Source: Sulfitobacter sp. CW3
Lineage (GTDB): Bacteria; Pseudomonadota; Alphaproteobacteria; Rhodobacterales; Rhodobacteraceae
Direction: 5' to 3'
Assembly: GCF_019392245.1 (NCBI RefSeq)
Contig: NZ_JAHXRL010000001.1
Coordinates: 1-64,000, forward strand
Length of the DNA: 64,000 nt
How positions within the stretch are numbered: the stretch's first letter is position 1; each line of letters begins with the position of its first letter. This document shows positions 54,858 through 64,000 of the stretch, piece by piece. Below the pieces are notes generated by a model. That model was not told the origin of the DNA. It saw only the letters and a list, made by a program, of their open reading frames with translations, and did no database searches. A program made the position numbers and the translations under genes.

Positions 54858-57800
54858 TCCACTTTCTGCGCAGCTTAGTCGTCACATGTATGATGCTTTT
54901 GTCCTCGGGGGCTGTTGCCCAAGAGGACGACAAAGGCTTTTTGACCCGTACCATCCAGAACGCGCTTAGCGGGGCGGGTCGCACGGTCAGCATTGATGGT
55001 TTTGCAGGCGCGCTTAGCTCGCGCGCGTCATTCGATCAAATGACAATCTCGGACGATCAAGGGGTGTGGCTGACGCTGGAGGGTGTCGAGCTGGATTGGA
55101 ACAGGTCTGCGTTGCTGCGCGGGCGTCTTGAGGTGCAGGCCTTGACCGCCAAACGTCTGTCGGTGCCGCGTTTGCCCGCCGCCCAAGACGACGCGCTGCC
55201 CGACCCCGAGGCCACGCCGTTCAGCTTTCCAACGCTTCCCGATCTGCCAGTCGCCGTTGACGTGGCGAATTTCGAGGTCGAGGAAATTTTGCTTGGTGCG
55301 CCTATTTTGGGTGAAGCCGCGCAGTTGAAACTGACGGCGACGGCAAAACTGAACGATGATGTGGCGACCGTTGATATCGACGCCGCGCGCACCGACGGCA
55401 AACAAGGCGCGTTCAAGATTTCGGCAAACCTGAACCGCAGTGACAAGCTGCTGGATCTGCTGGTTAACCTGTCGGAAGAGCAAAAGGGCATTCTGTCGCG
55501 GGCGCTGAACATTCCCGATGAGCCGTCCGTTGCACTGACTGTCGCAGGTCAGGGGCCGCTGTCGGATTTCAACGCCGATATCAATCTGTCCACCGATGGG
55601 GCAGAGCGTCTGGCGGGCCGGGTTAACGTGGCCGAACAAGGTGCCGCTGACGACCCCGATCGCCGCATTCAGGCCGATCTGCGTGGGGATGTCACGGCGT
55701 TGATCCTTTCGCAGTACCGTACGTTTTTCGGCACGGATGTGGGGCTAAGCCTTGATGCCTTGATACAGGCAGATGGCGGCGTTGATGTCAGCGATTTTAC
55801 CCTGAACGCCCATGCGGCACAGCTGCGGGGCAAGGTCACCTTGAACAGTGATAAATGGCCTAGCGTGATTGATATCACCGGGACTGTGGCATCGACCGAA
55901 GATGAACGTGTGTTGCTACCTGTCGCAGGGGCCAGCACCTATGTCCGGCGTATGGATATCGACGTTAAGTATAATGCCGATGACAGCGATGCGATTACGG
56001 CGGCCATTGACGTGGATGGTTTGGCAACAGACGCGCTGGCCATCGATCTCAGCCGGTTGGATCTGACCGGAACGCTAGCGGAAAAATCCGGTTCAGTGGG
56101 CGCGTTTAACGGCGATCTGGCCTTTACCACCGAGGGGCTGACCCTGACCAACGCTGCGATCTCAGAAGCATTGGGCCAAGCATTAAGTGGCCGCGCCAAC
56201 ATTGGCTATACAACAGGTCAGCCGGTGCAGATCAGCGGGCTTGACCTGTCGGGTGCCGATTACGGGCTGTCGGGGGACGCCACGATATATGGCACCGCCG
56301 AGAAGTTTTTGACGCAGCTTAAGATGCGGCTAGAAGCCGATGACATCACGCGTTTTTCCGCCCTGTCCGGGCGCGATCTGGGCGGCGCGGCCCATGTCGA
56401 TCTGACCGGTCAGATAAAGCCGCTGGATGGTATGTTTGATATAAACATCAATGGCCTGACGCGCGATCTGAAGGTTGGAATTGCGCAGGCCGATGCAGTG
56501 CTTGCCGGTGACACGACCCTGAACGTAGCGGCCTTGCGCGATGAGACGGGCACATTCGTGCGGGATTTGTCGCTTGAGAACGCGGCACTGACGGCCACGG
56601 GCGGTGCAGAGCTGCGCAGCAATAATTCGCAGGCGCGCTTTACGGCAAAGCTCACCGACATTGCGTTGATTGCGCCGCAATATTCCGGCCCCGTAACGCT
56701 GACCGCCACCGCGGATCAGGACACCCGTGGCTGGACTGTAGATGCCAGCGGCGACGGTCCCTACAATACGACATTGACGGCCAAGGGGTTGGCGACAGGG
56801 CCAAATGCGACACTTAACTTTGCCGCCGAAGTGCCTGAGATAAAAGACTTCGTGCCGGATGCGCCGGTTGCGGGCCGGGTCGCCCTAGATGGTGTATTGC
56901 GCCAGACACCTGCGGGTTGGCAGGTCGATGCCAATGCCGCCGCACCGCAGGATGTATCGGCCACGGTCAAGGGGTTGCTGACACCGCTTGATATAGATTT
57001 CGAGGCAAACATCCCGCGCGTAGAGGCATTTGCGCCGCAGGTCACAGGGCCACTGACCGCGACAGGCAATCTGAAGCAATCGGATGATGGTTTTGCCATC
57101 GATGCACAGGCGTCCGGCCCCTATGCCGCGCAGGTCGCTGTACAGGGCGCGTTGACGCCATCGATCGACATATCATTTGACGCGACACTGCCCGAGGTGA
57201 ACCGCGTCGTGCCACAGGTCAACGGCCCGTTGACAGCCACGGGAAGGCTGCGCCAAACCGAAAAAGGGTTCTTTATCGATACCTCTGCCACTGGCCCTTA
57301 CGGGGCGCGGGCCTTGGTTGAGGGGCTGGCAACGGGCCCTGATATGTCGCTGACCTTTGATGTGTCGCTGCCCGATGTGCAGCCTGTGGTGCCGGGTGTA
57401 TCTGGCCCGCTGGCGGCCACGGGATCGATCCGGCAAACACCCGAAGGTATTGCCGTTGATACCAATGCAACCGGGCCATATGCGGCACGGGCATCGGTGC
57501 AAGGTGTGGTAACGGGTTCTGCCCCCGCGCTTAGCTATGATGTCACGATCCCCAACTTGGCCGCTGTGGTGCCGCAGTTGAACGGGCCGCTGAATGTCAC
57601 CGGCACCGCCCGACAAGAGGCCGCAGGCTGGCGGTTGAACACCAACGCCGATGGCCCTGCCGGAACGCAGGCCAAAATCGCCGGACTGGTGGGAACTGAT
57701 GGCACCTTGAGCCTTGATATCAACGGGAATGCCCCGTTGGGCCTGTCCGCACCCTTTACCGCGCCCCGCATTTTGCAAGGGCAGGCGGCGTTTGATCTTA

Positions 57801-59008
57801 GCGTGAACGGCCCACCGCAACTGGGGTCGGTGACGGGCACGATCCGTACCTCGAACGCGTCGCTGTCTGCACCCAATCTGCGGATCGCGTTGCAAAACAT
57901 CGCTGCCAATATCGACATCGGCAACAACCGGGCACAGCTTGACCTGTCGGCTGACAGCGTCGATGGCGGTCAGATCAAGGTTGGCGGATCGGTGATCTTG
58001 ACGGGGGCCATGACGGCAGACTTGCAGATTGCGTTGAACAATCTGGTGCTGATTGATCCGTCGCTTTATCGCACGTCGCTGAACGGAGCGTTGCGTTTTG
58101 CGGGCCCCGTGACCGGCGGCGCGCGCATAGAAGGCCAGATCGACGTTGGAGAAACCAGCGTGACGGTCCCCTCGACGGGGCTGACCAGCATTGGTGATAT
58201 CCCGCAGATCGACTTTATCGGCGCATCTGCTGACGTGATCGCAACCAGACATAAGGCGGGTCTTAACGGTGGTGACGCGGGCACCGATGTGACCGAAACC
58301 GGCAGTGGGCCGGGCTATGACATGAACGTTCGGATCAACGCGCCGAACCGGATTTTCGTACGCGGACGTGGCTTGGACGCTGAACTGGGCGGAAGCCTTT
58401 TGCTGACCGGTACCACCAACCGCATGATTTCGGCGGGCCGGTTTGATCTGATCCGTGGGCGGCTGGATATCTTGGGCAAGCGGTTTGATCTGACCGAGGG
58501 CGCGGTGCAGTTTCAGGGCGATCTGGTGCCTTATTTGCGCTTTGCCACCGCGACAAGCACTGAAGCCGGCGAGGTGCGGATCATCATTGAAGGGCCCGCA
58601 ACATCGCCCGAGGTATCGTTTGAATCCACCCCGGCATCCCCTCAAGACGAGGTATTGGCGCAGCTGTTGTTCGGGCGCAATATATCCGAGATTTCCGCGT
58701 TTCAGGCGCTGCAACTGGCCAATGCTGTCGCGACCCTAGCCGGTCGTGGCGGGGCGGGCGTGATTTCAAACTTGCGGGCCGGTTTTGGTCTGGATGATCT
58801 GGACGTGACGACCACCGACGACGGCGCAACGGCTGTGCGCGCGGGCAAGTATATCTCGGACAATGTCTATACTGATGTGACAGCCGCATCGGATGGCACC
58901 GCGGATATTTCGATCAACCTCGACATCAGCAAAAGCCTGACGGCCAAAGGCACGGTCGGGTCAGATGGTAATACCGGTATCGGGATATTCTTTGAGAAAG
59001 ACTATTAA
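54854..59008 (+). CDS. tamB: TamB-like translocation/assembly module, DUF490 C-terminus
   Basis: This 1384-residue protein has an N-terminal signal/anchor, a long beta-rich middle and the DUF490 C-terminal domain (about residues 1080-1384; SFESTPASPQDEVLAQLLFG and the barrel-partner end IGIFFEKDY). TamB forms a periplasmic bridge from the inner membrane to TamA, with a hydrophobic groove for lipids. I choose the TTG at 54854, which overlaps the tamA stop as TTGA and leads directly into the hydrophobic signal. The frame runs open further back into tamA but without sense. The middle holds a tandem run of about 60-residue units. Confidence 0.9.
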   Translation: MIHFLRSLVVTCMMLLSSGAVAQEDDKGFLTRTIQNALSGAGRTVSIDGFAGALSSRASFDQMTISDDQGVWLTLEGVELDWNRSALLRGRLEVQALTAKRLSVPRLPAAQDDALPDPEATPFSFPTLPDLPVAVDVANFEVEEILLGAPILGEAAQLKLTATAKLNDDVATVDIDAARTDGKQGAFKISANLNRSDKLLDLLVNLSEEQKGILSRALNIPDEPSVALTVAGQGPLSDFNADINLSTDGAERLAGRVNVAEQGAADDPDRRIQADLRGDVTALILSQYRTFFGTDVGLSLDALIQADGGVDVSDFTLNAHAAQLRGKVTLNSDKWPSVIDITGTVASTEDERVLLPVAGASTYVRRMDIDVKYNADDSDAITAAIDVDGLATDALAIDLSRLDLTGTLAEKSGSVGAFNGDLAFTTEGLTLTNAAISEALGQALSGRANIGYTTGQPVQISGLDLSGADYGLSGDATIYGTAEKFLTQLKMRLEADDITRFSALSGRDLGGAAHVDLTGQIKPLDGMFDININGLTRDLKVGIAQADAVLAGDTTLNVAALRDETGTFVRDLSLENAALTATGGAELRSNNSQARFTAKLTDIALIAPQYSGPVTLTATADQDTRGWTVDASGDGPYNTTLTAKGLATGPNATLNFAAEVPEIKDFVPDAPVAGRVALDGVLRQTPAGWQVDANAAAPQDVSATVKGLLTPLDIDFEANIPRVEAFAPQVTGPLTATGNLKQSDDGFAIDAQASGPYAAQVAVQGALTPSIDISFDATLPEVNRVVPQVNGPLTATGRLRQTEKGFFIDTSATGPYGARALVEGLATGPDMSLTFDVSLPDVQPVVPGVSGPLAATGSIRQTPEGIAVDTNATGPYAARASVQGVVTGSAPALSYDVTIPNLAAVVPQLNGPLNVTGTARQEAAGWRLNTNADGPAGTQAKIAGLVGTDGTLSLDINGNAPLGLSAPFTAPRILQGQAAFDLSVNGPPQLGSVTGTIRTSNASLSAPNLRIALQNIAANIDIGNNRAQLDLSADSVDGGQIKVGGSVILTGAMTADLQIALNNLVLIDPSLYRTSLNGALRFAGPVTGGARIEGQIDVGETSVTVPSTGLTSIGDIPQIDFIGASADVIATRHKAGLNGGDAGTDVTETGSGPGYDMNVRINAPNRIFVRGRGLDAELGGSLLLTGTTNRMISAGRFDLIRGRLDILGKRFDLTEGAVQFQGDLVPYLRFATATSTEAGEVRIIIEGPATSPEVSFESTPASPQDEVLAQLLFGRNISEISAFQALQLANAVATLAGRGGAGVISNLRAGFGLDDLDVTTTDDGATAVRAGKYISDNVYTDVTAASDGTADISINLDISKSLTAKGTVGSDGNTGIGIFFEKDY
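56680..57720 (+). repeat. About 60-residue tandem units within tamB
   Basis: Units containing GPLTATGxLRQ, then a short acidic/aromatic strand, then ATGPYxARAxVxGLxT and a closing PxVxxVVPQ recur about every 180 bp. Clear GPL-type markers lie near 57049, 57227, 57408 and 57587. Four copies are obvious and one or two flanking copies are more diverged. They look like duplicated beta-strand modules lengthening the groove. Confidence 0.75.
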
Positions 59009-59529
59009 ACCAAGCGTTTGTCGGCGCTGAACGTGCCAAATCTGCTTTGTTCGAACAGCAGGGCGGGCGCGTTCAGGTCGACATTATAGGCCCCATGCGT
59101 GACCTGCCCCAAGATCACCGAATGATCCCCTGCGGGATGTACCGCAAATGTATCGCAGTGAAATGTGGTCAGACATCCGTCTAGTGTTGGCGCGCCATTT
59201 GGTCCTGCTGACCAGTTAAACAGGTCAAATCCGTCGCCATTTGCTGCGAAATGATCTGCCAAGGGTTGCTGGTCTGCGCCCAATACATGGACCGCGAAAT
59301 GCGGTGCCGCAGCAAACGCGTCATGGCGTTTCGACGATTTTCCGGGCGACCACAGCACCAACGGGGGATCCAGCGACACCGACGAAAATGAATTTGCGGT
59401 CATCCCCAGCGGGCCATGCGGGGTTTGCACCGTCACGACCGTCACACCTGTCGCAAACCGTCCAAATGCGCGGCGCAGGTCAGCCGTATCGTTCGTGGCG
59501 GGGTCAAAATGGTGCAAGCGATCAGTCAT
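59005..59529 (-). CDS. Flavin reductase-like domain protein
   Basis: This 174-residue protein matches the flavin-reductase/FMN-binding split-barrel family: LRRAFGRFATGVTVVT, GMTANSFSSVSLDPPLVL and a C-terminal HGAYNVDLNAPALLFEQSRFG-like stretch (split). Such proteins supply reduced flavin to a monooxygenase or reduce other substrates. The ATG at 59529 is preferred over 59580 because the family pattern starts right after it. Its stop codon overlaps the tamB stop on the other strand by two bases. No partner oxygenase gene is next to it. Confidence 0.85.
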   Translation of the reverse strand: MTDRLHHFDPATNDTADLRRAFGRFATGVTVVTVQTPHGPLGMTANSFSSVSLDPPLVLWSPGKSSKRHDAFAAAPHFAVHVLGADQQPLADHFAANGDGFDLFNWSAGPNGAPTLDGCLTTFHCDTFAVHPAGDHSVILGQVTHGAYNVDLNAPALLFEQSRFGTFSADKRLV

Positions 59530-59689
59530 CACGCAGCGGTGCCATGGGTGGGCGCGATTGTCCAGACGGCAAAGCACCAAAGTCGGGGCGGTTTGGGGGC
59601 AGCTGCCGCCAACGAAATATTAACTGCTAGGGCTTAGCTGAATGGCGAAAGATCGGTAGAACGGCGATCTTGCGCATGAAGGGAATTAT

Positions 59690-61147
59690 GTGTCGATTAT
59701 AGAAAAGTATCGTCTGGCGTTTGATATTTCCCCTGTGCCCATGCTTTTGGTTGCCAGTGATGGCAGATTACTGTTGGCAAATGACGATTTTTTGGAGCTT
59801 TTCGAATATACGATCGATGAAATTCAGGATTTGAGCGTAGAGGCGTTGGTGCCTGAATCTATCCGTGCCCACCATCCCGAACTGCGAAATGCATATGGCC
59901 GCGCATCGACTAAACGCAGCATGGGCGCGGGGCGCGATCTGTACGGGGTGACCAAATCCAAAAAGGTGATCCCGCTGGAACTGGGGCTTGAACCGGTCAC
60001 TGACGGGGTCGAAACCATGGCGCTGGTTGCTGCAATCGACATCCGGCACCGCAAAATCCACGAAGAACGCATGCACCGCGCAATGGATGCTGCCGCCTGT
60101 GCCATGGTGATGGTTGACGGGCGTGGCACGATCGTTTTCGTCAACAAAGCCGCGTCGATGCTGTTCGGGTACGAAGAAAACGATCTGTTGGGCCACGCCG
60201 TCGAAATGCTGATCCCAGAAGAATTCCGGCGCGCCCATCCGGTTTATATCGAAAGCTTTATGAAAAACAGTACGGAGCGGTTTATGGGGCTGGGCCGGGA
60301 TCTATTCGCGCGGCGCAGTGACGGTACCCGCTTCCCCGTTGAAATCTCGCTGACCCCCGTCGAAGCGCCTACTGGCACCTTGGTCATGAGCACCATCGTG
60401 GATTTGTCAGAACGTGTCGCCGCAGCCGAGGAAGTTGCCGAGAAAAGCGCGGAACTGGCGGCCTTGAACGTCGAGCTGTCCCATTTCGCGTATAGTGCGA
60501 GCCACGATCTCAAGGCACCATTGTCATCTATCACAGGGCTTTTGACGCTGTGTATTGAGGATCTGGACGACGGCTGCATTGATGACGTGCGCGAGAACCT
60601 TTGCAAGGTCATTGAAATCAGCCGCCGCAGCGCCAGCAAGGTCGAAGGCGTGTTGCAAATTGCGCGCGCAGGGCGGGATGGGATGCCAGCCACCGAGATA
60701 TCTCTTGGCACCACGATCCAGGAAATTTGGGTCGATCTGACAGGCGGCAACAGCACGGCAGAACTTACGCTTGATTTTAGCGACCAAGCGCCCCTCGTGA
60801 CTGAATTGCCAACGCTAAAGGTGATCGTCGAAAACATGCTGTCCAATGCGCTGCGCTATGTCGATGCGGCAAAACCGAAACATGTGATTTGTGTGAAAAG
60901 TGAACCGCATGATTGCGGTATCAAGATTTCTATTTCGGACAACGGTATTGGCATTTCTGAGCAGAGTTTGCCCAAGGTGTTTCACATGTTCAAAAGGCTG
61001 GATGAGCGCAGCGGTGATGGGTTGGGCCTGTCCTTGGTTCAAAAACAGGTCGAGCGGCTGGGCGGAACGATAAGTATTTCGAGCATCGAAGGGGAGGGCA
61101 CGACGATTTCCTTTACCCTTCCAATAATGGAGACAGCGTGTGACTGA
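59690..61147 (+). CDS. PAS-PAS sensor histidine kinase, no membrane segment
   Basis: This 485-residue protein has two PAS domains (about residues 8-125 and 130-245), a HisKA helix with the phospho-acceptor His272 (SASHDLKAPLSSI) and a HATPase_c domain (ENMLSNALRYVD, then ISDNGIGIS and GLGLSLVQKQ). No transmembrane segment is seen, so it should be a cytosolic sensor. The GTG start at 59690 has AAGGGA just upstream. It overlaps the response-regulator gene by 8 bases, so they form a pair. The signal is unknown; I see no phytochrome or LOV cysteine motif. Confidence 0.9.
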   Translation: MSIIEKYRLAFDISPVPMLLVASDGRLLLANDDFLELFEYTIDEIQDLSVEALVPESIRAHHPELRNAYGRASTKRSMGAGRDLYGVTKSKKVIPLELGLEPVTDGVETMALVAAIDIRHRKIHEERMHRAMDAAACAMVMVDGRGTIVFVNKAASMLFGYEENDLLGHAVEMLIPEEFRRAHPVYIESFMKNSTERFMGLGRDLFARRSDGTRFPVEISLTPVEAPTGTLVMSTIVDLSERVAAAEEVAEKSAELAALNVELSHFAYSASHDLKAPLSSITGLLTLCIEDLDDGCIDDVRENLCKVIEISRRSASKVEGVLQIARAGRDGMPATEISLGTTIQEIWVDLTGGNSTAELTLDFSDQAPLVTELPTLKVIVENMLSNALRYVDAAKPKHVICVKSEPHDCGIKISISDNGIGISEQSLPKVFHMFKRLDERSGDGLGLSLVQKQVERLGGTISISSIEGEGTTISFTLPIMETACD

Positions 61148-61550
61148 AATTCCTGTTGCCATTGTCGATGATAACGTAACGGACCGCTACATCGTCCGCA
61201 GGCGTCTGGCCAAGGCCGGCGGTTTTGGCAAGATATTTGAAGCCGATAACGGGGATGATTTCTTACGGCAACTTAAGAATGGCGACTTCCAAAGCGCGAC
61301 TACAGACAAGCCTCTGCTGATCTTGATGGACGTCAATATGCCGCGCAAGACCGGTTTTGAGACGATTGCAGAGCTTGAGAGCTTGATCGAGGCCGGTACC
61401 CAGCAACCGAGCATGGTTGTGATGATGCTGACGTCCTCTAGCAACCCGCGTGACATGGAACAGGCCGAGCAGTTGGCGTCGATCAACGGCTATGTTTTTA
61501 AGCCCATAGATGATGAAGGGGTCCATAAAATTCACGCACTTTATCGGTGA
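61140..61550 (+). CDS. Single-domain response regulator
   Basis: This 136-residue receiver domain has no output domain: acidic pocket VDDN (Asp10, Asp11), phosphorylation site Asp64 (LMDVNMP), Thr98 and Lys121 (VFKP). It starts at a GTG within the kinase gene and must be phosphorylated by that kinase. Single-domain receivers pass signals by phosphorelay or protein contact. This one resembles the Rcp1-type receivers paired with PAS or phytochrome kinases. It contains a longer insert between beta3 and beta4 (residues about 75-92). Confidence 0.9.
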   Translation: MTEIPVAIVDDNVTDRYIVRRRLAKAGGFGKIFEADNGDDFLRQLKNGDFQSATTDKPLLILMDVNMPRKTGFETIAELESLIEAGTQQPSMVVMMLTSSSNPRDMEQAEQLASINGYVFKPIDDEGVHKIHALYR

Positions 61551-61617
61551 CTACTGTGCGCATCAACGACAGGGCTGATCCAATGCAGTTGCGTCGCCTG
61601 ATCATTGCAGATGTGCA

Positions 61618-61643
61618 AAGGGGCACCTGATAAGATGCCCCCT
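61618..61643 (-). terminator. Hairpin between response regulator and acs (bidirectional)
   Basis: GGGGCA and TGCCCC pair around a 10-base loop, with TTTGC following on the minus strand. It lies between two convergent genes, 40 bases past the acs stop. Confidence 0.6.
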
Positions 61644-61683
61644 GCGTTTGATGGATGTTTTGAACTCAGTTCGGAAACAGACG

Positions 61684-63636
61684 TTAGCGGTTCATCCGGT
61701 TTTCGATCAGTTCATCGACAACCTCTGGTTCTGCCAACGTCGAAATATCGCCAAGCGCGCCAAAGTCGTTTTCGGCGATCTTGCGCAGGATGCGGCGCAT
61801 GATTTTGCCGGACCGTGTTTTCGGCAAGCCGGGTGCCCACTGGATAAGGTCTGGCGACGCGATGGGGCCGATTTCGGTGCGTACCCAGTTGCGCAATTCG
61901 GTGCGCAGCTCTTCCGTAGGCTCTTCGTCCGCCATCAATGACACATAGCAATAGATACCTTGGCCTTTGATATCATGCGGGTACCCAACCACTGCCGCCT
62001 CGGCTACTTTTGGGTGGGCGACCAGCGCGCTTTCGACTTCGGCTGTGCCCATGCGGTGACCGGAAACGTTGATCACGTCATCGACGCGGCCAGTGATCCA
62101 GTAATCGCCATCTTCATCGCGGCGGCAGCCATCACCGGTAAAGTAATAGCCCTTGTAGTCGCTGAAATAGGTCTGTTCGAACCGCTCGTGATCGCCCCAA
62201 ACGGTGCGCATCTGGCCCGGCCAGCTGTCCGCGATACACAGGACACCTTCGACGCCGTTACCCTCGACAATCTCGCCGGTGGTCGGTTCCAGCACGACCG
62301 GTTTGATGCCAAAGAACGGCTTCATCGCGGCACCGGGTTTGGTGGCATGGGCACCGGGCAGGGGGGTCATCAGGTGGCCACCGGTTTCGGTTTGCCACCA
62401 GGTGTCAACGATGGGGCATTTACCTTTGCCCACGACATCATTGTACCAGTTCCACGCTTCGGGGTTGATCGGCTCGCCCACGGTGCCCAGCAGTTTCAGG
62501 CTGCTAAGGTCGCAGCCTTCGACAAATTCGGCGCCTTTGCCCATCAAGGCACGGATCGCGGTGGGGGCGGTGTAGAACTGGTTAACCTTGTGCTTTTCGC
62601 AGATTTGCCAGAACCGGCTGGCGTCTGGATAGGTCGGCACGCCCTCAAACATCAGTGTGGTCGCGCCGTTGGCCAGCGGGCCATAGACGATATAGCTGTG
62701 GCCCGTGACCCAGCCCACATCGGCGGTGCACCAATAGACATCGCCATCGTGGTAATCGAATGTGACCTCGTGGGTCAGTGCCGCATAAACCAGATAGCCA
62801 CCTGTGGAATGCACCACGCCTTTGGGCTGGCCGGTCGAGCCTGAGGTGTAAAGGATGAACAGCGGATCTTCGGCATTCATGGCCTCGGGGGCGCAGGTGT
62901 CGGCGGCGTCTTTGGCGAGCGCTTTATAGTCGAAATCGCGCCCTTCGGTCCATGTGGTCTGACCACCTGTGCGCTTCACAACCAGACATTTGACGCTGTC
63001 CTTGCAATGCAGCAGCGCCTGATCAGCATTGGTTTTCAGCGGCGTGGCCTTGCCCCCGCGTGGGGCGTAATCGGCGGTAATGACGACTTTGGCTTCGGAC
63101 CCGTTCACACGCGATGCCAAAGCATCAGGCGAAAATCCTGCAAACACGATCGAATGAATGGCACCGATCCGTGCGCAGGCCAGCATGGCATAGGCCGCTT
63201 CGGGGATCATCGGCAGATAGATGACAACCCGGTCGCCTTTACCCACGCCCAAATCGCGCAGGATATTGGCCATTTTGCAGGTCTGTGCGTGCAATTCTTT
63301 ATAGGTGATGTGTTGCGCGTCTTCTTCGGGGCTGTCGGGTTCCCAAATGATCGCGGTTTGATCGCCGCGGGTTTCAAGATGGCGGTCAATGCAGTTGGCA
63401 CTGACGTTCAGCTCTCCATCGGCGAACCAGTTGATTTTCACCTGACCAAAGGTGAAATCCACATCCTTGACGGTGGTAAAGGGCGTCATCCAGTCAACGC
63501 GCTGTGCCTGCTCGCGCCAGAACCCGTCTGCATCCTCGATCGAGGCTTTGTACATCGCGTCGTATTTTGCCGCGTTTACATGGGCACCCTCAGCCATTTC
63601 GGTGGATGGCGGATAGGTTTTGGCTGCGTTGGACAT
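61684..63636 (-). CDS. acs: Acetyl-CoA synthetase
   Basis: This 650-residue AMP-forming enzyme has [20 protein letters not shown] for AMP binding, [25 protein letters not shown] and the C-terminal acetylation-site motif [15 protein letters not shown]. It activates acetate to acetyl-CoA. The ATG at 63636 has GGGAGG six to eight bases upstream, so the frame start at 63651 is not used. The gene faces the response regulator gene; a 364-base region beyond its start holds the promoter. The Lys of SGKIMRR is usually controlled by acetylation. Confidence 0.96.
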   Translation of the reverse strand: MSNAAKTYPPSTEMAEGAHVNAAKYDAMYKASIEDADGFWREQAQRVDWMTPFTTVKDVDFTFGQVKINWFADGELNVSANCIDRHLETRGDQTAIIWEPDSPEEDAQHITYKELHAQTCKMANILRDLGVGKGDRVVIYLPMIPEAAYAMLACARIGAIHSIVFAGFSPDALASRVNGSEAKVVITADYAPRGGKATPLKTNADQALLHCKDSVKCLVVKRTGGQTTWTEGRDFDYKALAKDAADTCAPEAMNAEDPLFILYTSGSTGQPKGVVHSTGGYLVYAALTHEVTFDYHDGDVYWCTADVGWVTGHSYIVYGPLANGATTLMFEGVPTYPDASRFWQICEKHKVNQFYTAPTAIRALMGKGAEFVEGCDLSSLKLLGTVGEPINPEAWNWYNDVVGKGKCPIVDTWWQTETGGHLMTPLPGAHATKPGAAMKPFFGIKPVVLEPTTGEIVEGNGVEGVLCIADSWPGQMRTVWGDHERFEQTYFSDYKGYYFTGDGCRRDEDGDYWITGRVDDVINVSGHRMGTAEVESALVAHPKVAEAAVVGYPHDIKGQGIYCYVSLMADEEPTEELRTELRNWVRTEIGPIASPDLIQWAPGLPKTRSGKIMRRILRKIAENDFGALGDISTLAEPEVVDELIENRMNR

Positions 63637-64000
63637 TGTTTCCTCCCTCAAGGATCTTAACCTTCAAATGACCGTATCAACCTGTTGGTTGGCCGGTCCT
63701 CCCGTGTCGGATCATAGCGGCAACTGAAAAGAAGGGAATAAGTATCTGTAATGGCGGGGTTTGTCTGTAAAGTTTTTTCCCTATAGGGGTGGTGTTTTGT
63801 AAATTATTGTCAGTCGCGTGCGAAAATCTTCCGATTTTGCCGCTGATTACATGTTAACAATGCTCCGCCATTTTACACGCGCAAGTAGCGGCGAAAATCG
63901 GATTTGTGTAAACCGTGTAAACCCACAAGGGATACAGGGTGTTCTGGGGTTGGCAGACTTGCCATGGGGAGTTAATGTTTCGACAAGCGGAACCCATAGG
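63637..64000. other. Upstream region of acs, no gene seen
   Basis: No coding frame is recognisable on either strand to the window edge. The part around 63750-63850 is AT-rich with TTGTAAATTATTGTCAG, suitable for a promoter. I cannot assign a specific regulator site. Confidence 0.5.

Overview
The window looks like a chromosomal segment from a marine alphaproteobacterium of the Rhodobacterales (Roseobacter group). The grounds are its high-GC coding style, a TauABC-type sulfonate transporter beside a CuyA-like sulfo-lyase, a tripartite tricarboxylate transporter, a combined ars operon, a BluB gene behind a cobalamin riboswitch and alphaproteobacterial housekeeping genes (purB, acnA, tamAB, acs). 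I cannot name genus or species from sequence reading alone. No rRNA, intact tRNA, CRISPR array or intact insertion sequence was seen.

Layout. 1-1.8 kb: the 5' part of a secreted protein made of nearly identical 93-residue Ig-like repeats, cut by the left edge. 1.8-2.7 kb: gene-poor DNA holding a remnant of a umuC 3' end. 2.7-8.2 kb: lrgAB, an AT-rich rlmF, a DUF1007/NicO metal-transport pair, a tRNA-like 3' remnant, a cobalamin riboswitch and bluB. 8.2-17.2 kb: two divergent transcription units around an IclR regulator, encoding an omega-aminotransferase, an MBL-fold hydrolase, a TctCBA importer, an aldehyde dehydrogenase and a Tm-1-like (UPF0261) protein. This looks like an import-and-oxidation route for an unidentified amine or amino acid. 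17.8-22 kb: an RND efflux adaptor and pump.

22-35.5 kb is the most interesting region. A tight minus-strand operon encodes a dimethylglycine-dehydrogenase-like flavoprotein, a GlxA/AraC regulator, a CuyA-like L-cysteate sulfo-lyase, a DegT-type aminotransferase, an Asp/Glu-type racemase, a HisD/HpsN-like four-electron dehydrogenase and a UPF0324 exporter. It is flanked by a LysR regulator and a divergent tauABC-like importer. A nearly identical AT-rich motif (AAATAT[A]CGAAATATA) lies upstream of both the operon and the lysR/tau side. Read together, these genes could import a C3 aminosulfonate, oxidise its alcohol end, racemise D- to L-cysteate, release sulfite and export it. A cysteinolate-to-cysteate route fits the chemistry well but is inference.

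35.6-44.5 kb: catalase, an arsR-arsC fusion with GAPDH and ArsJ (arsenate resistance by 1-arseno-3-phosphoglycerate export), a serine hydrolase, a patatin lipoprotein and a Cys/Met-metabolism PLP enzyme. 44.7-64 kb: purB, two small secreted proteins sharing a cysteine motif, a lone FliG homologue, a lipid A-type acyltransferase, a DUF1223 protein, acnA, tamA-tamB, a flavin reductase, a PAS histidine kinase with a single-domain response regulator, and acs.
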